Assembly: GCA_040007395.1 (NCBI GenBank)
Contig: JBDTVG010000099.1
Coordinates: forward strand, 1-47,803
Reading direction: 5' to 3'
DNA length: 47,803 bases
DNA from: DATGFK01 sp040007395
GTDB lineage: Bacteria > Chloroflexota > Anaerolineae > Aggregatilineales > UBA2796
Shown: piece by piece, positions 16,848-25,316 of the stretch
Position numbering within the stretch: the first letter of the stretch is position 1
How the letters are laid out: every line of letters starts with the position of its first letter
Notes under the pieces: generated by a model
What the model saw: only the letters and a program-made list of their open reading frames with translations
Told to the model about the DNA's origin: nothing
Database searches by the model: none
Program-made: the position numbers and the translations under genes

Positions 16848-16870
16848 CGGAGCGTCACAACGACGCTCCG
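16848..16870 (+). terminator. Intercistronic hairpin
   Basis: A perfect 9-bp stem (CGGAGCGTC / GACGCTCCG) with a 5-base loop lies in the 80-base gap between the two cupredoxin genes and has no T-tract. It may act as an attenuator, processing site or mRNA stabiliser, allowing different levels of the two proteins. Confidence 0.5.
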
Positions 16871-16909
16871 GTTAAGTGTCCATTTATTTGACAGGGAGAG
16901 ATTATCGCG

Positions 16910-18610
16910 ATGAGAGTTACGAAACGTTCGATCTATCTGATTGCCTTGCTTGTTATAGGCATAGGCGCTGCGCTGCTTTCCACCAGCCGCAGCACTGCCA
17001 CACCGCGCCAAGCCGAAAATATCACTGTGACGATGAAAGATTTTGAGTTTGCGCCGAAGGACATTACGGTGCATGTCGGCGATAGCGTCACTTGGAATAA
17101 TACAGGGACGAAGAAACACACTGCGACTGCCGATGATGGATCTTTTGATACGGCTGTAGTTGCGCCCAATGCTGCTTCACAGCCCATCAAGTTCGACAAA
17201 CCGGGAACTTATGCCTACTACTGCCAATTTCATGGTGGGCCGGGTGGTGTCGATATGGCGGGGACGATTACCGTCGCAGCGGATGCCGGCGCTCCTGCCG
17301 CCACGCAAGCGCCTGCCGCTGCACCTGCCGCTGCTGCCCCAGTCGGGACAGTAGCTTTTGCCGACAAAGCTAAGAACGCTCATGCCGACTCGGTTACGGT
17401 CACGGTTAGCAATATTCCGCTGCCTGAAGAAGGCAAACAGTACGAAATCTGGTTGGCAGATGGCAAGGGAACGCCCTTTAGTTTGGGCAAGCTGGACATC
17501 AAAGCCGACGGTACAGGCTCAGTGAGCTTTGCCGATCCAAAAGGTACGAACCTGATCAACCTATACAATACCGCACTGGTCACGCTTCAGGGCGAGGATT
17601 TGGCGACCGCTGGCCCCGTCGTTTACAGTGGAGCTATCCCACCGAAAGCCGACATCCATGTCCGTCATGTAATGGGATCATTCCCAGATACCCCAGATAA
17701 AATTGGGTTGGTCATTGGCGCGTTTGAGCAAGAAGCGGTGTTGACTCAACACGTTGCCTTCATGAATGATGCGCTGGCGAAGAACAATGTGGCGCTTGCC
17801 AAACTCCATATGGAACACATCCACAATCTAATGACGGGCAACAATGGCGCGAAAGACCTGAATGGCGATGGCAAGTTGGCGGTGATCCCGCCCGGTGATG
17901 GCTTCGGCATCTTCACCTATTTGTCCACTGCCGTACAGCACGCCGATCTTGCTGCCAAGCAACCCGACGCAACAAACAATATCAAAGTGAAGGCTAATCA
18001 CGTCAAGATTACAGCGGCGAATGCCTCCACCACGCTGTCGCAGATCCAGAAGCTAGTGCTTGACGCGGCGACAAAGAAGACAGTTGCTGAGATCAAACCA
18101 ATCGCCGATCAGATCACCAAGTTGAATGCGACTGTGGTCAAGGGCAACCCCGATGCGTCGGGCGGTGTTTCGCCGACCAAAGGCTCAGGTGGACTCGGCA
18201 TCGCATACAACGAAGGCTTGGCAATGGCAACCATTGCCTTGTTGCCCGGTGATGCTGCGCTACAGGGCGCAGGCGCTGCCGCGCCGCCCGCCGCGCCACC
18301 CGCCGCTGCTACCGTGAACGCTGCTGCCCCTGCCGCCGCTGCCGATACAGTGACCGTGGTGATGAAAGACTTTGAATTCGCTGACAAGGCCATCACCATT
18401 ACAGCGGGTCAATCAGTCGTGTTTGCCAATCAGGGAACCAAGAAACACACGGCAACCGCCGATGACAACTCGTTCGACACAGGCGTAGTCGCCCCCGGCA
18501 CCAGTTCTGCGCCAGTCAAATTCGACAAGCCGGGAACTTACCCGTACTACTGCCAGTTCCACGGCGGGCCGGGTGGAGTCGATATGTCAGGAACTATCAC
18601 CGTTAAATAA
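16910..18610 (+). CDS. Secreted protein with two cupredoxin domains flanking RskA-like and helical domains
   Basis: A signal peptide or anchor (YLIALLVIGIGAALL) precedes cupredoxin 1 (about 36-125) with ligands H70, C105, H108 and M116. Next is a domain resembling the C-terminal domain of anti-sigma-K factors (VTVTVSNIPLPEEGKQYEIW through DIKADGTGSVSFAD). A helical domain follows that is homologous to the end of the previous protein (DTPDK, HMEHIHNLMTG, DLNGDGKL, PGDGFG). Cupredoxin 2 occupies the last ~90 residues (KKHTATADD and YYCQFHGGPGGVDM). The pairing with the preceding gene suggests two parts of one envelope electron-transfer or copper-handling complex. GACAGGGAGAG at 16890-16900 is the likely Shine-Dalgarno region. 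Confidence 0.83.
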   Translation: MRVTKRSIYLIALLVIGIGAALLSTSRSTATPRQAENITVTMKDFEFAPKDITVHVGDSVTWNNTGTKKHTATADDGSFDTAVVAPNAASQPIKFDKPGTYAYYCQFHGGPGGVDMAGTITVAADAGAPAATQAPAAAPAAAAPVGTVAFADKAKNAHADSVTVTVSNIPLPEEGKQYEIWLADGKGTPFSLGKLDIKADGTGSVSFADPKGTNLINLYNTALVTLQGEDLATAGPVVYSGAIPPKADIHVRHVMGSFPDTPDKIGLVIGAFEQEAVLTQHVAFMNDALAKNNVALAKLHMEHIHNLMTGNNGAKDLNGDGKLAVIPPGDGFGIFTYLSTAVQHADLAAKQPDATNNIKVKANHVKITAANASTTLSQIQKLVLDAATKKTVAEIKPIADQITKLNATVVKGNPDASGGVSPTKGSGGLGIAYNEGLAMATIALLPGDAALQGAGAAAPPAAPPAAATVNAAAPAAAADTVTVVMKDFEFADKAITITAGQSVVFANQGTKKHTATADDNSFDTGVVAPGTSSAPVKFDKPGTYPYYCQFHGGPGGVDMSGTITVK

Positions 18611-18628
18611 CGAAGTCAACCTAATAAA

Positions 18629-18676
18629 AAGAAAGATGCCGTCCAAAATACTACATTGGGCGGCATCTTTCTTTTT
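18629..18676 (+). terminator. Strong rho-independent terminator of the cupredoxin operon
   Basis: An almost perfect 18-bp stem (arms 18629-18646 and 18656-18673, one G-T pair) with a 9-base loop is followed by CTTTTT. It lies 19 bases after the operon stop. Confidence 0.85.
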
Positions 18677-18801
18677 AATGAACTATGTGAAATTCCAAAT
18701 CGGCCTTTCCAATACGTTATGCGATAATCCTTTAAGGCGCTGGGAGAATCCCATTGTCTTGCCAATTCCGACTAAATCAATCGCATGAAAGGCAATCAGG
18801 C

Positions 18802-19209
18802 ATGACCGTATCAATACCAGACTCCACACAAGATTTATTCGAGCGCCCAATTCTGTGTGCGCTTAGTACAATTAACCCTAATGGACAGCCACACACCGTT
18901 CCCGTTTGGTGCGATTATGACGGAACCTACGTCAGGGTCAATTGTCCAGCAGCTTCCAGAAAAGCACGCAACATGAAACAGGGCAGCAAGGTGACAGTTC
19001 TTGTGCTTGATCCACAAAATCCCGGTCATTGGATCGAAGTCATGGGACATGTTGCCGAGATCAGAGACGAAAGCAAGGGTGCTCGCGATCACATCAATAG
19101 CCTATCATACAAATATACTAAAAATCCAGTCTATCAAGGGTTTGGTGGTACGAGCAATGAGGCTCGTTTGATGTATATAATCGAACCGGATAAAGTGCAT
19201 GGGCGCTAA
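18802..19209 (+). CDS. Pyridoxamine-5'-phosphate-oxidase-like flavin/F420 protein
   Basis: From the ATG at 18802 the protein has 135 residues. The split-barrel core is seen in PILCALSTINPNGQPHTVPVW, VRVNCPAASRKARNM and VTVLVLDPQNPGHWIEVMGH. The pattern matches the family of small PNPOx-fold proteins that bind FMN or F420 and reduce small molecules. An upstream in-frame start at 18754 is less likely because it has no clear ribosome site. The closing YIIEPDKVHGR is a typical final strand. The cofactor and substrate cannot be decided from sequence. Confidence 0.8.
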   Translation: MTVSIPDSTQDLFERPILCALSTINPNGQPHTVPVWCDYDGTYVRVNCPAASRKARNMKQGSKVTVLVLDPQNPGHWIEVMGHVAEIRDESKGARDHINSLSYKYTKNPVYQGFGGTSNEARLMYIIEPDKVHGR

Positions 19210-19248
19210 ACCTGAGCGCCTATTCCTCGATAGGGCTAATAAGTAGTC

Positions 19249-20061
19249 TCAACTCACCGGATTGACATTTTTGACCTGCTGACCAACGACCTGCCACGCG
19301 ATCTGTTGAAGGAACAGGGCATCACGTTTGCTCGATGCCAATGATCCGGCTGATGTGCTCAACGGGGCAATCGTCAGGCCAACTGGGCTTTTGTGGTAGA
19401 GCTGGGCAAAGAAGACGCAGGCTGCCAGATAAGAGCCGTCGGGATCAGGATGCGACATATCTTTTTGATGCAGAATCAAGTCGGGTCGTGTCTTCAATGC
19501 GTCTGCCCACGCCATTCCTACCGGGACGACTTCATCGTGCAGTTCATTCGCAATCGTCAAATAGGTATTGTTCAGCACTGCTTGATTCTGGGGAGAATTC
19601 TGACGTGCCCATGTTAGGAAAAACAGCGTTTTTGCGCCGCTTTTCTTGATTTCCTGATCGAACAGCCGTGCGTAAGTATAAAAATCGTCGGGAGCATTAA
19701 GCTGCGCCACATTGTTTACAACCAGCGTAGAGCCGAGCGTGCTATGTTCCTGCAAGACGACATAATCCCATGTACCTGAGCGAATCGCGGCAAGTGCCTT
19801 GCCTTCGAGCCAGTGCTGCTTCAGGGTCGCGCCACCTTTGGTGATGCTCACTGCCTCAATAGGCTTGGTTTCTTGAGCAGCAAGGTTCATCAGAATCTTG
19901 GGCATATTGTTAACAAAAGTATAACTGTTGCCAATAAATAGTACCCGAATCGTTGGTTGGGCTGCTTTGAGTGAAAAACTATTAGAGGCGTTAATCGAGA
20001 GGAACAAGATGAACACAACACAACAAGCGGTAAGCCTGAAGGCTAACTTGTCAAATTTCAT
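19249..20061 (-). CDS. Secreted SGNH/GDSL-type hydrolase
   Basis: A signal peptide (LTACCVVFILFLSINASNSF) is followed by the nucleophile block IRVLFIGNSYTFVNNMP, in which Ser follows GN. The middle blocks are KGGATLKQHW and WDYVVLQEHST. The catalytic Asp/His block near the C-terminus is HPDPDGSYLAA. The pattern fits the DUF4886-like branch of the SGNH superfamily, which hydrolyses esters or acetyl groups on glycans or lipids. It is a single gene convergent with the PNPOx-like gene. A small GC stem (19202-19220) lies between them and could serve as a terminator. Confidence 0.8.
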   Translation of the reverse strand: MKFDKLAFRLTACCVVFILFLSINASNSFSLKAAQPTIRVLFIGNSYTFVNNMPKILMNLAAQETKPIEAVSITKGGATLKQHWLEGKALAAIRSGTWDYVVLQEHSTLGSTLVVNNVAQLNAPDDFYTYARLFDQEIKKSGAKTLFFLTWARQNSPQNQAVLNNTYLTIANELHDEVVPVGMAWADALKTRPDLILHQKDMSHPDPDGSYLAACVFFAQLYHKSPVGLTIAPLSTSAGSLASSKRDALFLQQIAWQVVGQQVKNVNPVS

Positions 20062-20243
20062 GGTTCTGTGGCGATCCTCTGGGGTTACTATGTAGGGTTA
20101 CTTACCCGTCAAACGATGGGCAGTGAAGCGCCTTCACATCATGCTTTTTATTTTTGACGATGTTTTACATTATAGGCTTATCTTGCTTTAGGATGATATT
20201 ACAAACCTATCTACAATTTATCGGGAGATTTCAAGGTAAACAA

Positions 20244-20274
20244 AACGGCGGAGCACAAGAAAGGCCCCGCCGTT
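20244..20274 (-). terminator. Terminator of the response-regulator gene
   Basis: AACGGCGG (20244-20251) pairs perfectly with CCGCCGTT (20267-20274). On the minus strand it is followed by a T-rich run (TTGTTT) just after the stem. It lies 28 bases beyond the stop of the receiver gene. Confidence 0.7.
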
Positions 20275-20301
20275 GATTTGTTGGCAGTGGGTGAAAATCC
20301 A

Positions 20302-20694
20302 TTACACCGTACTAAAGCCGAGGATCGTCCCCGCATGTTCGAGGATCTTCATCGGGTCGAAGGGCTTGACCAGATACTCATCTGCGCCGGAAATGCTGCC
20401 CATCTGCTTATCTACTGACTGACTGCGGGCAGTCAGAATAATAATATGACTGTGCTTCATGGTCGGGTCGGATTTTATCAACCGACAGACATCAAAGCCA
20501 TGCAAACCGGGCATCATCAGGTCAAGAAAGATCAAGTCGGGATGTTCAATATCGATCAAACGTAGCGCTTCAAGGCCATTTTCAGCGGCAAAAATTTGCA
20601 CTCCGACTTTCTCCAGCTTATGCAAGGCTTGCGTTAGCAGGATACGGATGTGCCGTTCGTTATCGACAATGAGAATTTTCTTTGATGTGTTCAT
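20302..20694 (-). CDS. Single-domain response regulator (CheY-like receiver)
   Basis: The 130-residue protein is only a receiver domain. Phosphorylation site D58 lies in LIFLDLMMPG, the acidic pocket is D11 with N12/E13, the switch Thr lies in IIILTAR, and K110 is in EYLVKPF. There is no output domain. It is divergent from the Amt-histidine kinase gene across a 201-base gap, so that kinase is a natural partner. Such stand-alone receivers relay signals by protein binding or phosphotransfer. Confidence 0.92.
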   Translation of the reverse strand: MNTSKKILIVDNERHIRILLTQALHKLEKVGVQIFAAENGLEALRLIDIEHPDLIFLDLMMPGLHGFDVCRLIKSDPTMKHSHIIILTARSQSVDKQMGSISGADEYLVKPFDPMKILEHAGTILGFSTV

Positions 20695-20895
20695 GATCTG
20701 CTCTTTGTGGTGTGCGTGTAGGATGAAAGTTCAATCACATGCAATCGTTTGCTGACCTATCGTTTAGTGTACTCAATTAGATTCAATTTTTATACGTCAT
20801 TTTTCCTAGTTTTATACAGCAATTTCTCGTACAACTTAGCAGATTTCTTGTTTTGTGCGGTGCGGTACGCTTGTCAGTAGGAGGACTGCACCACA

Positions 20896-23379
20896 ATGAA
20901 CAACGCAACACCATTAACGGATCGCCAAACCATTGATATGCTCTGGGTCATCGTTGCCAGTGGCATGGTCTTCTTTATGCAGCTTGGTTTCCTATGTTTG
21001 GAGATCGGGCTAGTGCAAGCCAAAAACGCGATTGACACGGCGGTTAAGAATGTCGCGGACTTTGTCGTGACTTCGCTGGTGTTCTACCTCGTGGGCTTTG
21101 GCTTCATGTTCGGACATAGCTGGTTCGGCGTGATCGGGATTACCGATTTTTTGCTAGCGGGTAGCAGCGCCAACGCGACCTATTTGGGCGCGGCCTTCGT
21201 GTTCATGCAGCTATGTTTCGCAGGCTGTGCGGTCACGATTGTGGCAGGTGGCACAGCGGAACGTTCGGATTTGACCACGCATCTTCTAATTGCCGTCGTG
21301 ATTGCAGCAGTCATCTATCCAATCTTCGGGCATTGGGCATGGGGCAACCTCTACTATCCTGAACTCAATGGTTGGCTCGTCAAATTAGGCTTCATGGATT
21401 TTGCAGGTAGCTCAGTCGTCCATAGCGTTGGAGGTTGGGTGACGTTGGCAGGGATCATGATTATTGGCCCGCGTCAGGGACGCTACGGCAAAGACGGCAA
21501 GATCAATTCGCTGGGCGGCAATAATATCCCGATGGCGGCACTAGGCACTTTCATTTTGTGGTTCGGTTGGTTCGGCTTCAACGGCGGCAGCTTGCTCAAG
21601 GTCGAAAGCGAAGTCGGTTTGGTCATTCTAAAGACGAATTTTGCGGCGGCAGCAGGCGGCTTATCTTCGTATCTCTATGCACGTTGGCGACAGCCTCAAG
21701 GCGGACTTCAAGCGCTGCCGACTCTGGCAGGAACGCTGGGAGCGATGGTAGCCATCACAGCCGGATCATTTGCTGTGCCGCTGTGGGCATCGCTGATTAT
21801 TGGTGCGCTGGCTGGGATTGTCGTTAATCTGTCTCAGGAACTCATGGACTACTTCAAGCTGGACGATCCAGCGGGGGCGGTTCCAGTTCATGGGTTTTGC
21901 GGCGCTCTTGGTACGATCCTAACGGGAGTCTTTGCTACACAAGCGACGATCCAAGTTCAGTCGGGCAGTCGCATTGACCAGATAGGAATTCAGATTATCG
22001 GATCGCTGGTTTGCTTTATCTGGTCATTTGGCATAGGGGCGCTAGCTTTCTGGCTGATCAACAAATTTCACCGGGTGCGTGTCACGCCGGAAGAGGAGCA
22101 GCGCGGCCTCAACGTCATGGAATATGACGATGTGCTGGCATGGCTCGATTATCGAAAGACTCAGCAGTACGAAAGCACTGTATCAACCCTCAACGAATTG
22201 GTGGAACAGCGTACTAAAGCCTTGCAAGCTGAGGCTGAAAAGCTTGATACGGTGCTGAACAGTATGGCAGACGGCCTGATCGTGACCGGCAGTAACGGTG
22301 CGATTACGTTAGCAAACCCCGCTTTTTTCCGAATGGCGCAACATACCGCCCGCGCCGTTGGTCATCAGATTGGCGAGATTGTCGATAAAGTAGCGCTGAC
22401 CCATATCATTGAGCAAGCAGTGCAGCAGCGGGGCCATACCTTTAGCACTCGGTTTGAGCTAAATGGGCATCACTATCAGGCCAGTTCGCGCCGCGTGGAA
22501 AGTCAGGAAGCAGCAGGCGAAGCCGTTACTGTGATCCGCGATGTGACTACTGAAATGAAGGCAGAACAGAGTCGGCTAGATTTTGTGAGTAATGTCAGCC
22601 ATGAACTGCGTACCCCGCTGACTTCGGTGGTTGGCTTTGCGAAAATGATTCGCCAACTTTTTGCCGAAGATGTGCGCCCCAATCTTCAAGTGATGAAAGA
22701 TGTGCCTACCGAAGTGCTGGATACGATCAATCTTGATCTGGACATTCTGGCGGAAGAAAGCGAACGCCTGACGCGGTTGATCAACGATGTACTGGATCTG
22801 AGCCGGATGGATGCCAGCAGTGTGAATTGGCAGATGGCTCCCGTTAGCTTGCTGGAGCTTGTCCACCAGACCGCGACTTTATACGCGGCAGTTGCCGCCG
22901 AACATGGCCTTGAACTGATCGTCGATGCGCCGGACAACGTACCCCTTATCACTGCCGATCCTGATCGGCTCAAGCAGGTGATCACTAATCTGCTGTCTAA
23001 CGCGATCAAATTTACTCAGACAGGTGAAATTGCGATTTATCTCAAACACCTATATCCCGGCGAATGTCTTGAGCTAGCGCCGCATCTATACTGCCCCGAC
23101 GAACAGGAAGCCGAATGGCAGTCCTTTAGCAGCGGCGTTACCCGTGCATGGCTGTTTATGAGTGTCGCGGATACAGGGGTCGGGATTGCGCCCGAAGAAC
23201 TATCCCATGTATTCAAACGCTTCGGGCAAGTCGGCGAACTGATGATCAACAAGCCTGCCGGAACTGGACTGGGCTTGGCAATCTGTCGCGATATTGTGCG
23301 CTATTTAGAGGGCTATCTATGGGTCGAAAGTGAAGTGGGCGAAGGCAGTCGTTTCACGATTGCCTTACCTGTAGCGTGA
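20896..23379 (+). CDS. Ammonium transporter fused to PAS sensor histidine kinase
   Basis: Residues 1 to about 400 form a complete Amt/Rh channel of eleven membrane helices, including FGHWAWGN, the first twin-His segment SSVVHSVGGW and the second VPVHGFCGALG. A helical linker (LNELVEQRTKALQAEAEKLD) leads into a PAS domain (about 450-550), then HisKA with the phospho-acceptor H569 in SNVSHELRTPLTS. The catalytic domain follows, with NLLSNAIKFT, DTGVGI and GTGLGLAICRDIV boxes. Amt-kinase fusions are known in a few bacteria, including anammox organisms, where ammonium transport is coupled to signalling. A polar linker with no receiver follows the channel, so it must signal to a separate protein, plausibly the divergent receiver. 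Confidence 0.93.
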   Translation: MNNATPLTDRQTIDMLWVIVASGMVFFMQLGFLCLEIGLVQAKNAIDTAVKNVADFVVTSLVFYLVGFGFMFGHSWFGVIGITDFLLAGSSANATYLGAAFVFMQLCFAGCAVTIVAGGTAERSDLTTHLLIAVVIAAVIYPIFGHWAWGNLYYPELNGWLVKLGFMDFAGSSVVHSVGGWVTLAGIMIIGPRQGRYGKDGKINSLGGNNIPMAALGTFILWFGWFGFNGGSLLKVESEVGLVILKTNFAAAAGGLSSYLYARWRQPQGGLQALPTLAGTLGAMVAITAGSFAVPLWASLIIGALAGIVVNLSQELMDYFKLDDPAGAVPVHGFCGALGTILTGVFATQATIQVQSGSRIDQIGIQIIGSLVCFIWSFGIGALAFWLINKFHRVRVTPEEEQRGLNVMEYDDVLAWLDYRKTQQYESTVSTLNELVEQRTKALQAEAEKLDTVLNSMADGLIVTGSNGAITLANPAFFRMAQHTARAVGHQIGEIVDKVALTHIIEQAVQQRGHTFSTRFELNGHHYQASSRRVESQEAAGEAVTVIRDVTTEMKAEQSRLDFVSNVSHELRTPLTSVVGFAKMIRQLFAEDVRPNLQVMKDVPTEVLDTINLDLDILAEESERLTRLINDVLDLSRMDASSVNWQMAPVSLLELVHQTATLYAAVAAEHGLELIVDAPDNVPLITADPDRLKQVITNLLSNAIKFTQTGEIAIYLKHLYPGECLELAPHLYCPDEQEAEWQSFSSGVTRAWLFMSVADTGVGIAPEELSHVFKRFGQVGELMINKPAGTGLGLAICRDIVRYLEGYLWVESEVGEGSRFTIALPVA

Positions 23380-23458
23380 TCCGACACTTACCACCGATTG
23401 CTGACACAAAATTTGGGCGGCGAAGGAGAGATGTACTTGATTAGCGGCTCTTTGAAGT

Positions 23459-23471
23459 TCCGTCGTATAAT
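23459..23471 (+). promoter_or_regulatory. Consensus -10 box in a 13-mer shared with 25246-25258
   Basis: TCCGTCGTATAAT includes a perfect TATAAT (23466-23471), 49 bases before the DUF262-HEPN start. No good -35 lies at the usual distance. The same 13-mer precedes the ATP-grasp operon. Confidence 0.45.
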
Positions 23472-23519
23472 GTTTACATCTTTCCTTCCCGCCCATCGTA
23501 GAACGCAGGGGATGTAATA

Positions 23520-24986
23520 ATGGACTCGGTTGAACTAGAAAGTTATGCGGAACTTGAGCCTGAGCTTGAAGAAGTTGTTAACGAGACCGATTCAAAAGCC
23601 GTTTCCAGCCAACCCAATGATTGGAATATTTCCACGTTACGCGATAAATACGAACGTGGCTTGATCGATTTGCAGCCTGATTACCAGCGCGAATACGTTT
23701 GGGACAAAAAACCCGAACTTCCCTCTCGGCTAATCGAGTCCCTATTGCTACAGATACCAATTCCACCGCTTTACTTTATGCGGATAAGCCCTACGAAAAT
23801 AGAGGTTGTAGATGGTCAACAGCGATTGACTACCTTGATACGTTTTGTGACTAATAAATTTCACTTGCAAAAACTTCAAAAGTTAAGCAGCTTGAATAGC
23901 AAGTATTTTAAAGATCTTCCAGACGATGCCCAAGAAAAGATACTAGATGCCACTATTCGCAGCATTGTTATCGATGCAGGAACAAATTACGATTTGCGTT
24001 ACGAGGTTTTTGAGCGCCTAAATCGGGGCACCATGACTCTCAATGAACAGGAAATTCGGAATTGCGCCTATCGAGGGCCATTTTGCGATTTGTTGACTGA
24101 ATTGGAACGGGATGCTAACTGGCGCAAAGTGAGGGGAACGGATAACCCTGCACCGCGATTCGTAGAACGTGAGATGATTTTGCGCTTCTTTGCGTTCGCT
24201 AACCGTATAGATCATTACAGTGGAAATCTCAGAAAGTCGCTTAATGATTATATGGGGAAATATGCGCCTAACGATTTATCGAAAGTTGCTGAACTTGGCG
24301 CGATGTTTCGTCAAACAATGCAAAATGTTTACACAGTATTTGGCGATAACTCTGCGAAAATATATTCAGTGAAGAATGCACAACCTTATGCATCAGGAGA
24401 ATGGGAGAAAAAGTTCTCCGTATCAGCCTTTGATATCCAAGCATCTGCATTGATCGGGTATTCACCTGCTAAAGTTAGAGTTGCCGCCCAATCAATTTCC
24501 GAAGCATACAAATTCTATCTGGTAACAAATCCGCAAGTGAGTGAGGCTATCTCGCACCGTCCAGCAAGTGCACCCGCAACAAAAATGCGGTGGTTCGGCT
24601 TCAAGGTTGTAGTTCAAGAAATTATGAACAGCGTATCCTCCGCAGGTTCATTTAGTGAGCCGCTTTTTGAAGCCAATGCCCTTTTTCGGGCTAACTATCC
24701 GCAAGCTGCGGGCGCTATCGCTGGTGTTGTACTTGAGCGTCATCTAAAGGGTCTTTGTATTTTTCATGGGGTTGTTTTGCCACCTCGTAGTGAGACGATA
24801 AACCCTCTCAATGATGCACTTAAAGTGGCTAATATTTACGATTCTACACAACTTCGCCGTATACAAGTTCTCGCAGATATTCGTAATCGTTGTGATCACT
24901 CTGTGCCTAACCCACCATCAAAGGATGAGGTTTGGGAACTGATTGAAGGAACCCGTAATTTCATGCAAAGTTATCCGATCAAATGA
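23520..24986 (+). CDS. DUF262-HEPN fusion protein, possible antiviral nuclease
   Basis: The 488-residue protein starts with an acidic tail, then a DUF262 domain of the ParB/GmrSD superfamily. Motifs are LQPDYQREYVWDKK (51-64) and the signature DGQQRLTT (98-105), followed by YEVFERLNRGTMTLNEQEIR. DUF262 domains occur in modification-dependent restriction (GmrSD/BrxU) and other phage-defence proteins and bind nucleotides. The last ~100 residues look like a HEPN domain with the RNA-cleavage motif RNRCDH (R455 to H460) and a preceding helix AAGAIAGVVLERHLKGLC. HEPN domains are often toxin or defence RNases. The gene is visibly more AT-rich than its neighbours and stands alone, which suggests acquisition. 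Defence is inferred from the domains only. Confidence 0.8.
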   Translation: MDSVELESYAELEPELEEVVNETDSKAVSSQPNDWNISTLRDKYERGLIDLQPDYQREYVWDKKPELPSRLIESLLLQIPIPPLYFMRISPTKIEVVDGQQRLTTLIRFVTNKFHLQKLQKLSSLNSKYFKDLPDDAQEKILDATIRSIVIDAGTNYDLRYEVFERLNRGTMTLNEQEIRNCAYRGPFCDLLTELERDANWRKVRGTDNPAPRFVEREMILRFFAFANRIDHYSGNLRKSLNDYMGKYAPNDLSKVAELGAMFRQTMQNVYTVFGDNSAKIYSVKNAQPYASGEWEKKFSVSAFDIQASALIGYSPAKVRVAAQSISEAYKFYLVTNPQVSEAISHRPASAPATKMRWFGFKVVVQEIMNSVSSAGSFSEPLFEANALFRANYPQAAGAIAGVVLERHLKGLCIFHGVVLPPRSETINPLNDALKVANIYDSTQLRRIQVLADIRNRCDHSVPNPPSKDEVWELIEGTRNFMQSYPIK

Positions 24987-25316
24987 AAGCTATTTAGGCT
25001 TGGCACGGATCTGACCTTCTACCATTTAGCTGCGTACCGAATTACCTTTGCAGATCCCTAGAATTCGTTGTTCCCGCTATTCATCAACCTTCATCCTAGT
25101 CGATAACATGCTGTGGCGCGTAGGTACGCATCAGTTGACTTGATCGCTCAAGGTGGCTGGGTTATTAATTCTGAGCCAAGCTATAATCGACTTTGACTGA
25201 ACCAAACAGACTTAATTAGTGATCTTTGCCGAAAGATTGCTATCATCCGTCGTATAATTGATCCGAAGTCACGGCATAGGCAACATCTTACAATTTATAG
25301 GGAACTACTTCTACCT
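24987..25316. other. Intergenic region before the ATP-grasp operon
   Basis: No gene or clear gene remnant is seen. At 25246-25258 lies TCCGTCGTATAAT with a perfect -10 box, 59 bases before the operon start. It is identical to the motif ahead of the preceding gene. Confidence 0.5.
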
